A stretch of DNA of 64,000 bases from assembly GCF_000512585.2 (NCBI RefSeq), contig NC_089242.1:3224001-3288000 (forward strand). The letters are read 5' to 3'. The notes under the pieces are model-generated. The model was not told the DNA's origin, ran no database searches, and worked only from the letters and a program-made list of their open reading frames with translations. Below are positions 36,489 to 47,609 of the stretch, piece after piece (position 1 is the first letter of the stretch; every line of letters starts with the position of its first letter). The stretch is from Kwoniella bestiolae CBS 10118 (Eukaryota > Basidiomycota > Tremellomycetes > Tremellales > Cryptococcaceae). Both the position numbers and the translations under genes were made by a program.

Positions 36489-39117
36489 TCAGAACCCCGC
36501 AAAACTACCCGAAGAAATCATACTTCCCAACGATCCTGTGCCAGACGGCTGAGCTTGTGATAATTGAGACCACCCTCCTTCTCCTGTCGGTGTTGCGGGG
36601 ATAGCCTTCTTGCACGTATGATGTATATAATACCCGTCTTTCGAGCCTATTCCGCGAACATTTTAGCTGACACACCTTTACATATGGACTGTCATTTCCA
36701 ATCCAGCTTTCTTCAGATGGGGGAAGGGAACCAACGACATTCCGGAGAGGAAAAGAGGGGAACGATGAAAACAGAACCCAGCTCACCAGCAACTTTCCTC
36801 AAATGACATCCCCCCTCCCCATCTCCACATTCGATATCCCATTCCAACCCCCAACTATACCTCCCTTTACCCCTTATACGCGATTCGACCATATTAGTGC
36901 TATAAGAATTTGAGATGTATTTCACTTTCGTCTTGATATGATCTATAAACTCCCGCTCGATCCGATCACAGTTATCTATACATAGCCACTGGATACTTGG
37001 TAATGGAGTGTGTTTCTCTTTTGCCTCTTGAGCTTGGATGACGTTACTGCTTGATGGTGTAGAGGGATGTGAGTCCGGTACGAACGATTTCTGACTCGAT
37101 TGACTCTGCGTATAAGGTCTCGATGGGCCGAAGGGCGATGACTTTGCAGGAGTAGGTCTAAATGCACTACCCTTCTTGACCACTTCCTTATTCCTCGCTG
37201 ACCTGATTCCCTGGGGCGTACGGGAAAGTATGAACCTCCGTAATGGCCCAGAGGTAATCTCGGTATTTCCAGAAATTGACAACCCCATCAAATTCGGTAC
37301 CGAATCCTCCTCCTTGCCTCTCCTCTCCAGCGCTTCTAGGAACCTATTATCAAGCGGACAATACGATACATTCAAAAACTTCAGTCGAGGCATCCTGGGA
37401 AGTAGGTCCAGTAAATCGTTCAGGTCGATTGTACATCTTCCTATATCCAGGGATTCGAGACTTCCCAAAGCATCTTTCAAACCCGGAGTATCAATCAGCG
37501 GGGCGATCGAGGTCGATCCGATGGGGTGGACAGACCATAGATCTAGGTGTTTCAAGTTGGGCGCATGGATATCGTATAGCCCCAGATTCCTTGTTGATCC
37601 GGTTATACTGACTGTTTTCAAGTCGTCCAATGATATGTCTAATCCTCGGGACGAACGAGTCTGATTCCATTTAAATGCCCTTGAATCGGTATCTGTCAGG
37701 AGATAGGTGGAATCCCAAGTGATATTGATCATTTCGAATGTCTCCAAAGAAGGAAAATGGCAGATTAGCTCCGTGTGGTCCGTCCATGCTGCGTAGATGG
37801 TGCAGTTCTTGAGTCGGAGGGTGTATATACCGGATAAGTGGGTAAGGGAATGTTCCGTCCAGAATGGGGGATCATGCTCCTCATCCCCATTTCTCCTATG
37901 TTGAGGTACAGGAATACCGTTCTGCGTAGCTTGAGCTTGAAGAGTGAGGTCGTAGGAGTAATTATAGATATGTTCGTACCTCCCTCCTTCAATATCCAAC
38001 TCTTTCAGACTCGAGCAGTCACAGGACAGTAGCCTATAAACCAGATCGGACACTTCAAACGAGGTAGATTTGATCTTCAGGTATTCCAAACTCTTGAATT
38101 CACCTTGCCAGAACCGACTAAATCTGCTTACATCCCCATTGATCGTCAATCGTTTCACATCTTTCAAGTGCGGTTTGAGTAGCTGAGAAATATCGGTTAA
38201 TCTTGAAATATCGAAATCATCTCTAATGATAATCTCCTTGACCTTGTTCTTACTTCTTTCCAGAATGTACCTAACCCTCTCTATGACCCTCTTCTTACCC
38301 AATGTCAAGGTACTCCACAAACTACCAGTGTTCAAGAGAATGTTCCTCCATGTCCTACATACTCCGGCCATCCTGATGATGAATCCCATACCACTGTTTG
38401 ATGATCCAGCCTCGGCGATGTTGATGATAACATCGGGAGATAACATGTTGATGAAATTCATTTTCACTTTCTTAGCCATCGCTCTGCCCAATTCGATCTT
38501 TCGTCTTTCCTCGGCACTTTGGGCTGCTCGACGCTGCTCGTTCTCGTGTTGTGCGAAGATCAGGTCGGATCGATAGCGCTGTAATGATTTGTATATTCTC
38601 TCGTCTTGGGTTTTGAAGGGACCCGCCTTGATAGCTTTGGTCATTATGCGGAGGGCAGCGTCTAGGCGTCCTATTTTGTGGAGAAGTCTTGCTTGGCGAT
38701 AGTAGCCCTGTTTTGTACAATCAACATATATCCCTTCGACTTAGATAAGGGAAAGGATCAAGATGCTCACTCTGTAATCGTCAGGTGCATCTGCGATCAT
38801 CATCTCAGTAGTCTTATAGGCCGAATCGTGCCATTCTGGAATTTCAGTCATTGCTTTGACTTTTAGGTCTAGTAAAGTATAGTTCCGTTTATTATTCAGA
38901 CTGATTGCCTATAATGATGAGTGAGAGGTATCAGCTCATAGCGCATTATGTTATTGATATGATGTATAGCTGACCCTCTCTATTGAACGACCTTACAATT
39001 CACATGATGCGCTAGTCAACCCACCTTGTCAAACTGCTGCATTGCACCTTCCCAATCTTTCTCCTCCATCGCTCGTCTCCCATGATGCATGTATTGGTCT
39101 ACCAGGGGTTTGTTCAT
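36489..39117 (-). CDS. TPR + F-box + leucine-rich-repeat protein, Pof3/Dia2-like
   Basis: Probable substrate receptor of an SCF ubiquitin ligase. Four exons (39117-39025, 38908-38771, 38707-36787, 36646-36489) give 769 residues. Residues 1-110 look like TPRs: HHGRRAMEEKDWEGAMQQFDKAI, then RGYYRQARLLHKIGRLDAALRI. An F-box follows near 159-205 (INMLSPDVIINIAEAG...AGVCRTWRNIL). The middle holds repeated leucine-rich segments (LKELDIEGG, LESLDIGRCTIDLNDLLDLLPRMPRLKFLNVSYC). The C-terminal part is Ser/Pro-rich and then Cys-containing. The order TPR, F-box, LRR is that of fission yeast Pof3 and budding yeast Dia2, which act at replication forks and in genome stability. Orthology is inferred from layout. 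Confidence 0.78.
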
Positions 39118-39583
39118 GGTGGTGGTGTCTTCAAGCTTCATTCGCTTGGTCTTGCTCTTCTTTACTCAGGCTCAACGCCAGTGGGTCAAGGATCAGTCGA
39201 GGCACACTCGATTGAATATAAGGAGAGAAAAGCAAGAAGTATGCGAAATCAACATAACAGTTCATTGAGTTGAACCGGGAACATTGCTTAGAAGCAACAA
39301 ATTGAGACGCGTCGTAGAGGTATAACGTATGATACAATACGACCGTGGGGAAGTAGAAGTGATACTGTGACGTACCATCGAATACAAATGTCGCTGACGT
39401 TTGTGTCAATCTACTACTAAAACTATTCTTCAACCTTCTTCTCTTCCTCCCCTCGCCTCACATTCAGCTAAAGCTCTTCCACATATCATCAGAGATCATC
39501 ACCGACAGATAACAAGGCAGGGTAGCAACCGATATCATCTCATCGCCACCGTCGCTTCTTGAACCTGTCAAACTCTCACCACG
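39118..39583. other. Divergent promoter region (F-box gene / NPL4)
   Basis: About 470 bp, with a C/T-rich stretch just ahead of NPL4. No gene seen. Confidence 0.45.
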
Positions 39584-42270
39584 ATGGTAAGTCCACCTCC
39601 CACATCGCCTTTTGCCGCCTTGCTTATTATATGCTCTAGTTGCTCCGTATACGTTCACCGGCAGGTACAGCCCGTATCAATGTGGAGACGTCCACACCGG
39701 GCGAGCAATTCGCTCAGATGATGTTGGACACGATACCGAAATCGGACGAGCAACCTGATCCGTCTACTCTGAAACTTAGTAATCAGCCTGGATCGAGTGG
39801 GGAGAGCGTACCCTTCTCTGCTTTGGTGGGCAGGACAGTGGGTGATATGGGTTTTAGGTGTGTTAGATATCTCATTAGAACCCTTCATTGGAAGGCTCGT
39901 AGCTGATCTGTCTATGTCTCTGCCTGCGTTCTAGCCACGGGGACCTCCTTTTCCTATCTTATAAACCAATCTCAGCGGACCCCTCCTCCCACCCAACCAC
40001 CCAAGCCTCCTCTTCTCACCCTCATCCAAGTCAACCTGACCCATCACACCCCCATACGCATACTGAACCACCTTTACCCAATACCATCCCCCTGACTGAT
40101 CTGTCACACGTGGTGGAACCTGATATAGATCTTTACTGGAAGAGTCAGAAGGGCAAGATTGAACGGAAGAGAGATCCAGATTTCTGTAGACACGGTGAGA
40201 AGGGGATGTGCGATTATTGTATGCCTCTGGAGGTGGGTCAATCGCTCCAAGGATCATCTATCATCGACTCTTGATCGTTTATGTGACAGCTGATACTCGA
40301 TCGATATGACAGCCATACGACGCAAAATACCAAGCTTCCCAGCAGATCAAACACCTCTCCTTCCATGCCTACCTTCGACAACTCTTATCCTCCCGACCAC
40401 CTTCCCAGTCATCCGCCACTGACCTCCCACCTTTAGACCCATTATCACTCTCAGTGATGAACCCCTGTCCTACAGGTTCGCACCCCCCGTTCCCACAAGG
40501 AATCTGTTCGACCTGTCAACCTTCCGCCGTCACTCTCCAATCTCAGACGTACCGTATGGTAGATCACATTGAATTTGCCTCACCATCCATCATTGATGGT
40601 ATTTTATCCGCGTGGCGACGCACAGGAACCCAGAGGTTGGCATTCCTAATTGGACGACATGATAAATACGAGAAGGTCCCTATGGGAGTGAAGACTGTCG
40701 TGGAAGCTGTGTGGGAACCTAAGCAGGAAGGAGAACTGGATGGATTGACAGTAGAAACTCCCTGGGAAGATGAGGAGAGAGTTGGGGAGATTGCTGGTTG
40801 GTGTGATAGGGGTTTGAGCGTGGTGGGAATGATATATACGGATCTGACTCCGTAAGTTCAGCTTGCTTCCATGCAATCTCCACGGTTCAGCATCTGGAGT
40901 ATAAAGCTGAATAGGTATGATGTCGTAGACAACCCGACGATATCACCAAGACACTATACAAACGACACGCCCAATCTTATACTGCATCCTCACTCGAGAT
41001 GCTCCTCTCAGCAGCATACCAAATTTCGCATCCTCTACCTACCAAGATGTCACCAACAGGTCACTTCTCGTCTAGGTTTGTGACATGTTGTCTTACAGGA
41101 GATGAAGATGGTGGAATCGGAGTGCTGGCTTGGCAAGCATCTGAAAATGCAGAGGCGATGGTCAAAGCTGGTATTGTCGAGGCGAGTGTCGATCCGGGAG
41201 TAGTGAGAGTAAGGAAACCTGGTGAAGGGGAGTATATTCCAGAGGTGTTTTATAGGTCAGTCAGCTGGAACCTTAGAGCCTTGGAGACTAAGCTGATCTG
41301 ACATCGCTGCGAATAGTTATAAGAATGAATATGGACTACAGGTCAAACAACCTGCTAAACCTACCTTCCCCGTGGAATACCTATTTGTCAATGTGAGCTG
41401 TCTTGTCTTGATCGCATTCGTGACAGGAACGACAGCTAATTCTTAGTAATAGATAACACACGGTTTCCCCGTTGACCCCTCGCCCCTCTTCCTATCCAAC
41501 TCTTTCCCCACCGAGAACAGACCGGGTCTTCACGATCAGTCGCTGGAATTGGTGATTTCGCAATTATCGGGAATCATCAAGAAATCAGACGCCGAGATTA
41601 GCGATACGGGTACATGGCCTGATAGGATCAAAGAGGAGGTGAAAGGGTGGTTGAGCGATTGGCATCTTGTGGCGTTTTTGTGTATGCAGGGGTTGTTTTC
41701 TTTGGTGAGTTTGGGATCGAGGTGGTGTCACGATATGATAGTACTCGGGGGAATGTCATTTTCTTGCTTTGGGAGGTTGAAATATGGTTTGCAGCACATG
41801 CAAGGATGATCGCTGATATCCCGTAATCTATGCAGGCAGAACAGAAAATCCTCTGTAGAGCAGCAACGATGCATGCTCATTCCTCAGACAAGAACGCGTT
41901 GGAAGAGTTATTCGGAAGTGGTGGATGGCAAACCTTGTTGACGATAGTCGAATCATCTTCGTCAGGTAAGCTTGCTCTCGGTTCTCCTCCTGCCGACGAT
42001 AGCTTATTTTGAGGAATGTACATAGCAAACATCCCTACCCAAGCTGCACCTCCCTCAAGAGCATTCGGAGAGATGGGTATAGATTCTCCTCATACCGCTG
42101 GATCATCTACGGATTTGACTGGATTGGGTGTACCCTCTGAACCTGCACAGACGGGCTCAGGAGGTGGGGGAGGGGGAGCAACGGGAGAAAGGGTCTGTCC
42201 ACATTGTACGTTCGTGAATGAAGGGGGTAGGTCGGATTGTGATATTTGTGGATTACCTTTGGATGGGTAA
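39584..42270 (+). CDS. NPL4: Nuclear protein localization protein 4 (Cdc48 cofactor)
   Basis: Npl4 pairs with Ufd1 on Cdc48/p97 to extract and unfold ubiquitinated proteins (ERAD, chromatin). Nine exons (39584-39586, 39640-39857, 39935-40232, 40313-40851, 40929-41255, 41317-41392, 41453-41704, 41836-41965, 42026-42270) give 695 residues. The first exon is just ATG followed by GTAAGT. Joining it to 39640 gives MLLRIRSPAGTARINV, the expected UBX-like start. The Npl4 zinc motif FCRHGEKGMCDYCMPLEPYD, the MPN domain (VDHIEFASPSIIDGILSAWRRTGTQR..., no catalytic JAMM) and the long C-terminal region are all present. A C-terminal NZF-type zinc finger, CPHCTFVNEGGRSDCDICGLPL, binds ubiquitin in relatives that have it. 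The acceptor at 40926-40928 was chosen because it alone gives QPDDITKTLYKRHAQS. Confidence 0.94.
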
Positions 42271-42664
42271 GAGGGAGAGGCAGAAGAGAAGACAGAGATC
42301 ATGCATACCTTCATTGAGACAATGAGTTGAGTATTCTTGACCTCATGCCAAGATTAAGATTTTCTTCTGGTCTTACTGTATGATGAGGGAATCGATAAGC
42401 TTTGATCGGGTTTGCGCCCTAATGGATCGTGGGGTGAAAGTAGGGGCAGAGTGGGGTAAATGGATGCTCCGGATCATCCTTCGATCGCCCATCCTTCTTG
42501 CGATAGTCTTTAAGCACCTCAAGGCATCTATCTACTTTACATATCCAGCGTGAGATGATCAAAGAGTAGTCCAGTACACGAACACACCGGCGGTACCATG
42601 CGGATCCCTGTGGTGACCATGTGACGCAGTTGAGATGCTGTAAGAGGAACGTCATACCAAACAC
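42271..42664. other. NPL4 3' flank
   Basis: Holds a minus-strand open frame (42419-42664) with several Cys residues, but there is no start codon or splice partner that makes sense. I call nothing here. Confidence 0.4.
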
Positions 42665-43086
42665 TCATCTCCCGTTGTTTGTCTTGGCTTTTGAGTGAAT
42701 TAACCTCCACTTGAGATGACCATCGTGCTTCTCTTCTTTTCTCTTTCTTAGTTCTGTTTTCTTAGCTTGCTTCGCTCGTTCTCGTCGGATGGTCTGTATA
42801 TCATCACTTTGTGAACACTTGTTAAGGGCTCTTTACGAATTAGATGAATGAGAACTTATTATTAGCAATCGGAAGAAGGGAAACGACACAGTGTAGCTTA
42901 GATTCGACTTTGGATTGTATCATATGTAATTAGTGGACTCTTACTCACGAAGACGTTTGGACATTCTCTCATATAAGGTGAGTATCTGATCATACGCCCC
43001 TCTTCTTCTTTCTCTTCTTCTATTCTTGATGATCTTCGAGGAGTAAGGTAAGGTTCTTTGATACTGACATCATCTCGTCCTTTCAT
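42665..43086 (-). CDS. Candidate small basic protein (88 aa), doubtful
   Basis: Two exons (43086-42949 and 42793-42665) can be joined in phase 0 with a GTGAGT donor and a CAG acceptor, giving 88 residues. The first half starts MKGRDDVSIKEPYLTPRRSS and has a Glu-rich run. The second is strongly basic (TIRRERAKQAKKTELRKRKEEK). No family is recognised and the intron of 155 nt is longer than usual here. It could equally be an untranslated exon or chance. It is divergent from the GH3 gene with only 195 bp between them, which gives mild support for a transcribed unit. Confidence 0.28.
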
Positions 43087-43281
43087 CCTTGGTCTGCTAC
43101 TTCAAATTCCGTGCAGTGCAGGGATCATCAAAGGAGCGAATGACTCTCAAGCCAGAAGTCCTATAGTGAGTTCACTCTAGCTGCATTTTTATATCATCGC
43201 CGTTCTCTCCATAGTATCACAGAATCATTTCCTTCCAATACCCACTCTCGTCGACAACTGATGATTAGCTAACCAAAAATC

Positions 43282-46200
43282 ATGACCAGACAAACACACA
43301 AATACCGACCCCTCCCGCATCTCGATCTTTCCTACTCAGCATCACCAACCCTACCCACCCCCACTCGTCCATCGCGTAAATTCCCTCATCCATTATCTGT
43401 ACTCAACAAGACCGTTCTCATAATGCTTCTACTCGGTATGATCGTCCTCTGGCTAGGCTTCGGTCTCCCATATATCAAAATCGGCACATCGAAAGCTCAA
43501 AACACCACCACAAACTCAATCCCATCCTTACCCTCTTCTTCAAATTATACTAACTCTTCATTCTCACCTTATCCTCCCCTGAACCATACATACCTCTCCT
43601 CTCCCGTTGCATACCCCCTTAATGCATCATACTATAACCCATCGAAATCAAAATGGCATAAAGCTCGACGTCAAGCCCAAGCGTATCTCGCGAACTGGAC
43701 GATAGAAGAGAAAGTCACTCTTACAACGGGGATGGGATGGGAACAAGGTAGATGTCTTGGGAATATCGCGCCTATACCCTCGAAGAATTTTAGTGGATTG
43801 TGTCTTATGGATAGTCCCACTGGGATCAGGTTGACGGATTATAATAGTGCGTTTGAGGCGGGGGTTAATGTGGCTTCTACGTGAGTGCTCGGGTACTATC
43901 ATGGTTATTTCAACTTGTAGGCAACTCTGTTGCCGTGTCGATATATTCTTTCTTTCGAGAGAACCACGAGTATATCTCGTAGTGGCTCGATCCGCTCTGA
44001 ACTATGCAGGGATTCTATCTAACCCCTTGGGCAAATGACCTTGAAAAACACTGACTCCATGACCCTCGTGCAGCTTCGACAAGCACCTCATGTACGCCCG
44101 AGGATACGCAATGGGTCAAGAATTCAAGGGGAAAGGTGCTCATATAGCGCTCGCACCCATGACCAACATGTATCGTGTACCTGCCGCTGGACGTAATTGG
44201 GAAGGGTTTGGAGGCGATCCTTATTTATCGGGATGGGCCACGGAGATGAGTGTCAGGGGATTACAGGATGCAGGCGTACAAGCTACGTCAGTCACCCCAT
44301 ATCTTACTACACGAGAATTCAGCTGATAGATGGCACAGAGTCAAACACTTCATAGCGAACGAACAAGAACGAAATCGAACCACGTCTACCTCCCAGCTCA
44401 CCGACCGAACAATGCGCGAAATATACTCCCACCCGTTCCTCAAAGCCGTCCAGGCCGACGTCTCCTCCGTGATGTGCTCGTACAACCTCCTAAACGGTAC
44501 ATGGGCATGTGAGAACCCCGAACTTCTCAACGGAATACTAAAAGAGGATTTCGGTTTCCAAGGATACGTCATGTCCGATTGGAATGCCCAGCATTCGGGG
44601 GTGTACTCTGCGAATAACGGGCTGGATATGAGCATGCCTGGTGATATCGAGCAGAAATCTTTGACTTCTTATTGGGGTAGGAATTTGACGGAGGCGGCGA
44701 ATAATGGGAGTGTATCGGTGGATAGGCTGGATGATATGGTTTTGAGGATCTTGACTCCGTATTTCATGCTTGGGCAGAATGAGGGGTACCCTCAGGTGAG
44801 CTTTGATGCGGCGAGATCGAGGGCGGAAGGGAATAATTCGCATGTCGATGTTAGGGGTGATCATGCGAAGTGAGTAAGCCTACCTCCAAGAAGACACAGT
44901 CGTCTGTCAGATCGCCAAACCTGAATGGCTCAGCTGATATATGCTGATTTGTATTGTTCTTCCTCAGGTTGATTCGGCAGATCGGCGCTGCATCTACGGT
45001 TCTCCTCAAGAACACCAACAAGACCCTTCCACTGAAAACACCTCGCAAGATCACCCTAATCGGCTCAGACCTTGGTCCATCGTACAAAGGACCCAATGGG
45101 TATTCCGACAGAGGAGGCGACGAGGGTACACTAGCAATGGGCTGGGGATCGGGATCGTGCAATTTCCCTTACCTCGTTGATCCTCTCCAAGCTATCTCTG
45201 AAACAGCTATCAAAGATGGAAGTACTCTCGATTGGTTCTTCAACGATTTCGACCTGGAAGGCGCAGTGGATACTGCGCTGGGATCGGAGGTGGTGATAGT
45301 GGGGATCAACTCCGATTCGGGCGAGGGGTACATCACGGTAGAAGGGAATATAGGAGATAGGAATAATATCTCAGCGTGGCATGGTGGCGATGATCTAGTC
45401 AAGGCTGTTGCGGGGGTGAATAACAATACGATAGTGGTGGTTCATTCGGTCGGACCGATAGATATGGAAGCTTGGATCGATCATCCAAATATCACTGCAG
45501 TCTTGTGGGCGGGATTACCAGGCCAGGAATCTGGACATTCCCTGGTTGATATATTGTATGGGGAATATAATCCTGCTGGAAGATTACCATATACCATTGC
45601 GAAACACCTGCAAGACTACCCTGCGCAACTCAATTATGTAGATACAGACGAGGTGGAACATCCCATTGTGGAATATAGGGAACAACTTAATATCGATTAT
45701 AGGCATTTCCTCGCTAAGAACATTACGCCGAGGTACGAGTTTGGGTATGGGTTGAGTTATACGACGTTCGAGTATGGGGGATTGGACATGTGGTACGGGG
45801 ATGATGGGAGTGAGTGGGAGAGGAACCTGGGGGTGAGATGGGAGGAGGATGAGCTGAAGGGGAAAGATGATATTCGGAATGCTACGCTTTCGAGTTCAGG
45901 TGGATCGACGAGAGGGAATGTCACGGGGAAGTTGGGTAGTTTTGCACGTGAATCGTGAGTTGTTTTTCAGCTGCAAGGTACTCTGTGAGCAGTGACAGCT
46001 AATCGTGGATGATAGATTGCACAAACCCCGTTGGACCGTCTCGGTAGATGTTACGAATACGGGTGATGTCCTGGGATGCGATATTCCGCAGTTGTATCTT
46101 TCCTACCCCGAGGAAGCAGGGGAACCACCAAAGGTATTAAGGGATTTCAACAGGTAAGTGCAAGCGATAATCAAACATACCGTATTTCTCTTCGACTTTC

Positions 46201-46449
46201 GAGATTCCGCTGTGCTGCGAGAGGTGAATGATTGAGCTGATATACCTCGTTTCACACCACAGAGTCCAGCTCTGGCCTGGGGATACTAAGACAGTGACCT
46301 TCCAATTATCAAAGTACGACGTTAGTATATGGGATGTCGTGAGGCAGAAATGGGTTATCCCCAAGGGTAATTTCGGGATTGAAGTGGGGAGAAGTAGTAT
46401 GGATGAGAAGGGTTTGAAGATGGAATGGTGTTTTAGGGAATGTGATTGA
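43282..46449 (+). CDS. Glycoside hydrolase family 3 (beta-glucosidase type), membrane-anchored
   Basis: Retaining glycosidase that removes terminal sugars, probably beta-glucose, outside the membrane. Six exons (43282-43880, 44074-44286, 44339-44869, 44968-45954, 46016-46153, 46263-46449) give 884 residues. Instead of a cleaved signal peptide there is a short cytosolic tail of about 43 residues and one hydrophobic helix (VLIMLLLGMIVLWLGFGL), so a type II membrane protein is likely. The GH3 core has LCLMDSPTGIR, GRNWEGFGGDPYLSG, VKHFIANEQE and the nucleophile Asp in GYVMSDWNAQHSG (about 350). The second domain has VLLKNTNKTLPL, AVLWAGLPGQESG and YGEYNPAGRLPYT. FEFGYGLSYTTF-like and fibronectin-III-like C-terminal segments complete it. 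There are many N-glycosylation sequons. The exact sugar specificity cannot be told. Confidence 0.93.
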
Positions 46450-46666
46450 ATCTACCGGATCGGATAATGCTGGATGATGATCATGTCACATTTGCTTGTA
46501 ATGTCTTTTTGTGGTGTCTTTTGTATTATGGATTAATGTGGACTTTCGGATTATCTTGTATATAATGCATTGTCGCGTAATTTTGTAGATATTGAGCGGG
46601 TATACGATTGAGATGCGTGGTATAGATGATACAATCCTTTGTTGAGCGGAAGTTTCACAGGAGATC

Positions 46667-47294
46667 TCATTGATGCCCCTCATCCTCTTCCTGCTCATCT
46701 TCGTCTCCCTCATCCTCAGAATCGGACTGCTGAATTTCCTGAGCAGAAGCAGAAGCAAGCTTCTCACCGAACCCTTCTGGCCTACCTCGCGTAACACAGT
46801 TCATCAATCATCAGCCATCCATATGATACCCGAGGTGGATCTTCCAAAGGGAGACTGATAACTCACCATGCCCCAGCCTTCTTCCATTCTTTGATATCGC
46901 CTTTATCCATGATATGTAGGATCTCACCTACGAGCCTACCTCCTTTATCTGGTCCAGAGGGGAAGAGAGAGATGATTGCGAAGTCGCCTATGAGACGTCA
47001 GTAGAGAATCAGCTTCGTCCTCACGCCATGGCCATTCCCAAATGTACATCATGCGCATTCGCCCGAACAAAGATAAGATGGATCAATACTCGTCAAAACA
47101 CCCAACTCACCCCTCATGATTATCAGACTCTTTATCCTCCGCAGCTTGGACGAGACTTCCACCAGCCTTTCGACGGCATTGGGATCCTCGCATAACCAGT
47201 TATTCGATCCCTGGGGCGATAGGAGATGGACGAGGTATTGGTCTTTGGGTAATGGGGGTGAGAAAGACGGTGGGGAAGGGGGTCGTTTCGGCAT
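46667..47294 (-). CDS. EIF1AD homologue (eIF1A-like S1-domain protein)
   Basis: Three exons (47294-47111, 46987-46867, 46781-46667) give 139 residues. A Pro-rich start (MPKRPPSPPSFSPPLPK) leads to an OB/S1-like fold: QYLVHLLSPQGSNNWLCE, VEVSSKLRRIKSLIIMRGDFAII, then KGDIKEWKKAGAWPEGF. The pattern K-x-R-x-IWI/LII-x-RGDF...KEGxWPEAF matches human EIF1AD, whose family includes a factor on late pre-40S particles. The tail is acidic (SDSEDEGDEDEQEEDEG), also as in EIF1AD. Lacking the longer N-terminal and helical extensions of eIF1A, it is not eIF1A itself. It is divergent from ATG6 with a 315-bp shared region. Confidence 0.82.
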
Positions 47295-47609
47295 GGTGAG
47301 GTATGTTTCTTGTACTTTGATGTCAGAGGGTTGACGGGTGGTCGTATGGCTAGTGATAACAGCTTAATGAAAGAGTATGAGGCCAAGGAGAAGAAACTAT
47401 CTCAAGCTCTCATCTATGGCTCTTTTATCGTTTTATTTGGCTCTTTCCCAAAATCGTTCGCTGCTCCTTTTATCATTTGTTTCCGTCGGAGACTCGATGC
47501 AATGCCGTTCAGATAGAGACAACTATGAGTAACTAGTATTGCATGCGACTTATCCTCTTCATCCTCTCATGCATCAACAACCAGTATCACCCAGAGAACA
47601 CCTCACAAA
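47295..47609. other. Divergent promoter region (EIF1AD homologue / ATG6)
   Basis: About 315 bp, with nothing beyond promoter sequence seen. Confidence 0.4.

Noticed and set aside
41076..41098. GTTTGT...ACAG segment in NPL4 that looks like an intron
   Set aside because: Only 23 nt, and reading through gives the conserved sequence SSRFVTCCLTGDEDGG in frame.
42419..42664. Minus-strand frame with several Cys residues, briefly considered as a CX9C mitochondrial protein
   Set aside because: No twin CX9C spacing and no ATG start. Joining it to the upstream candidate exon breaks the frame.
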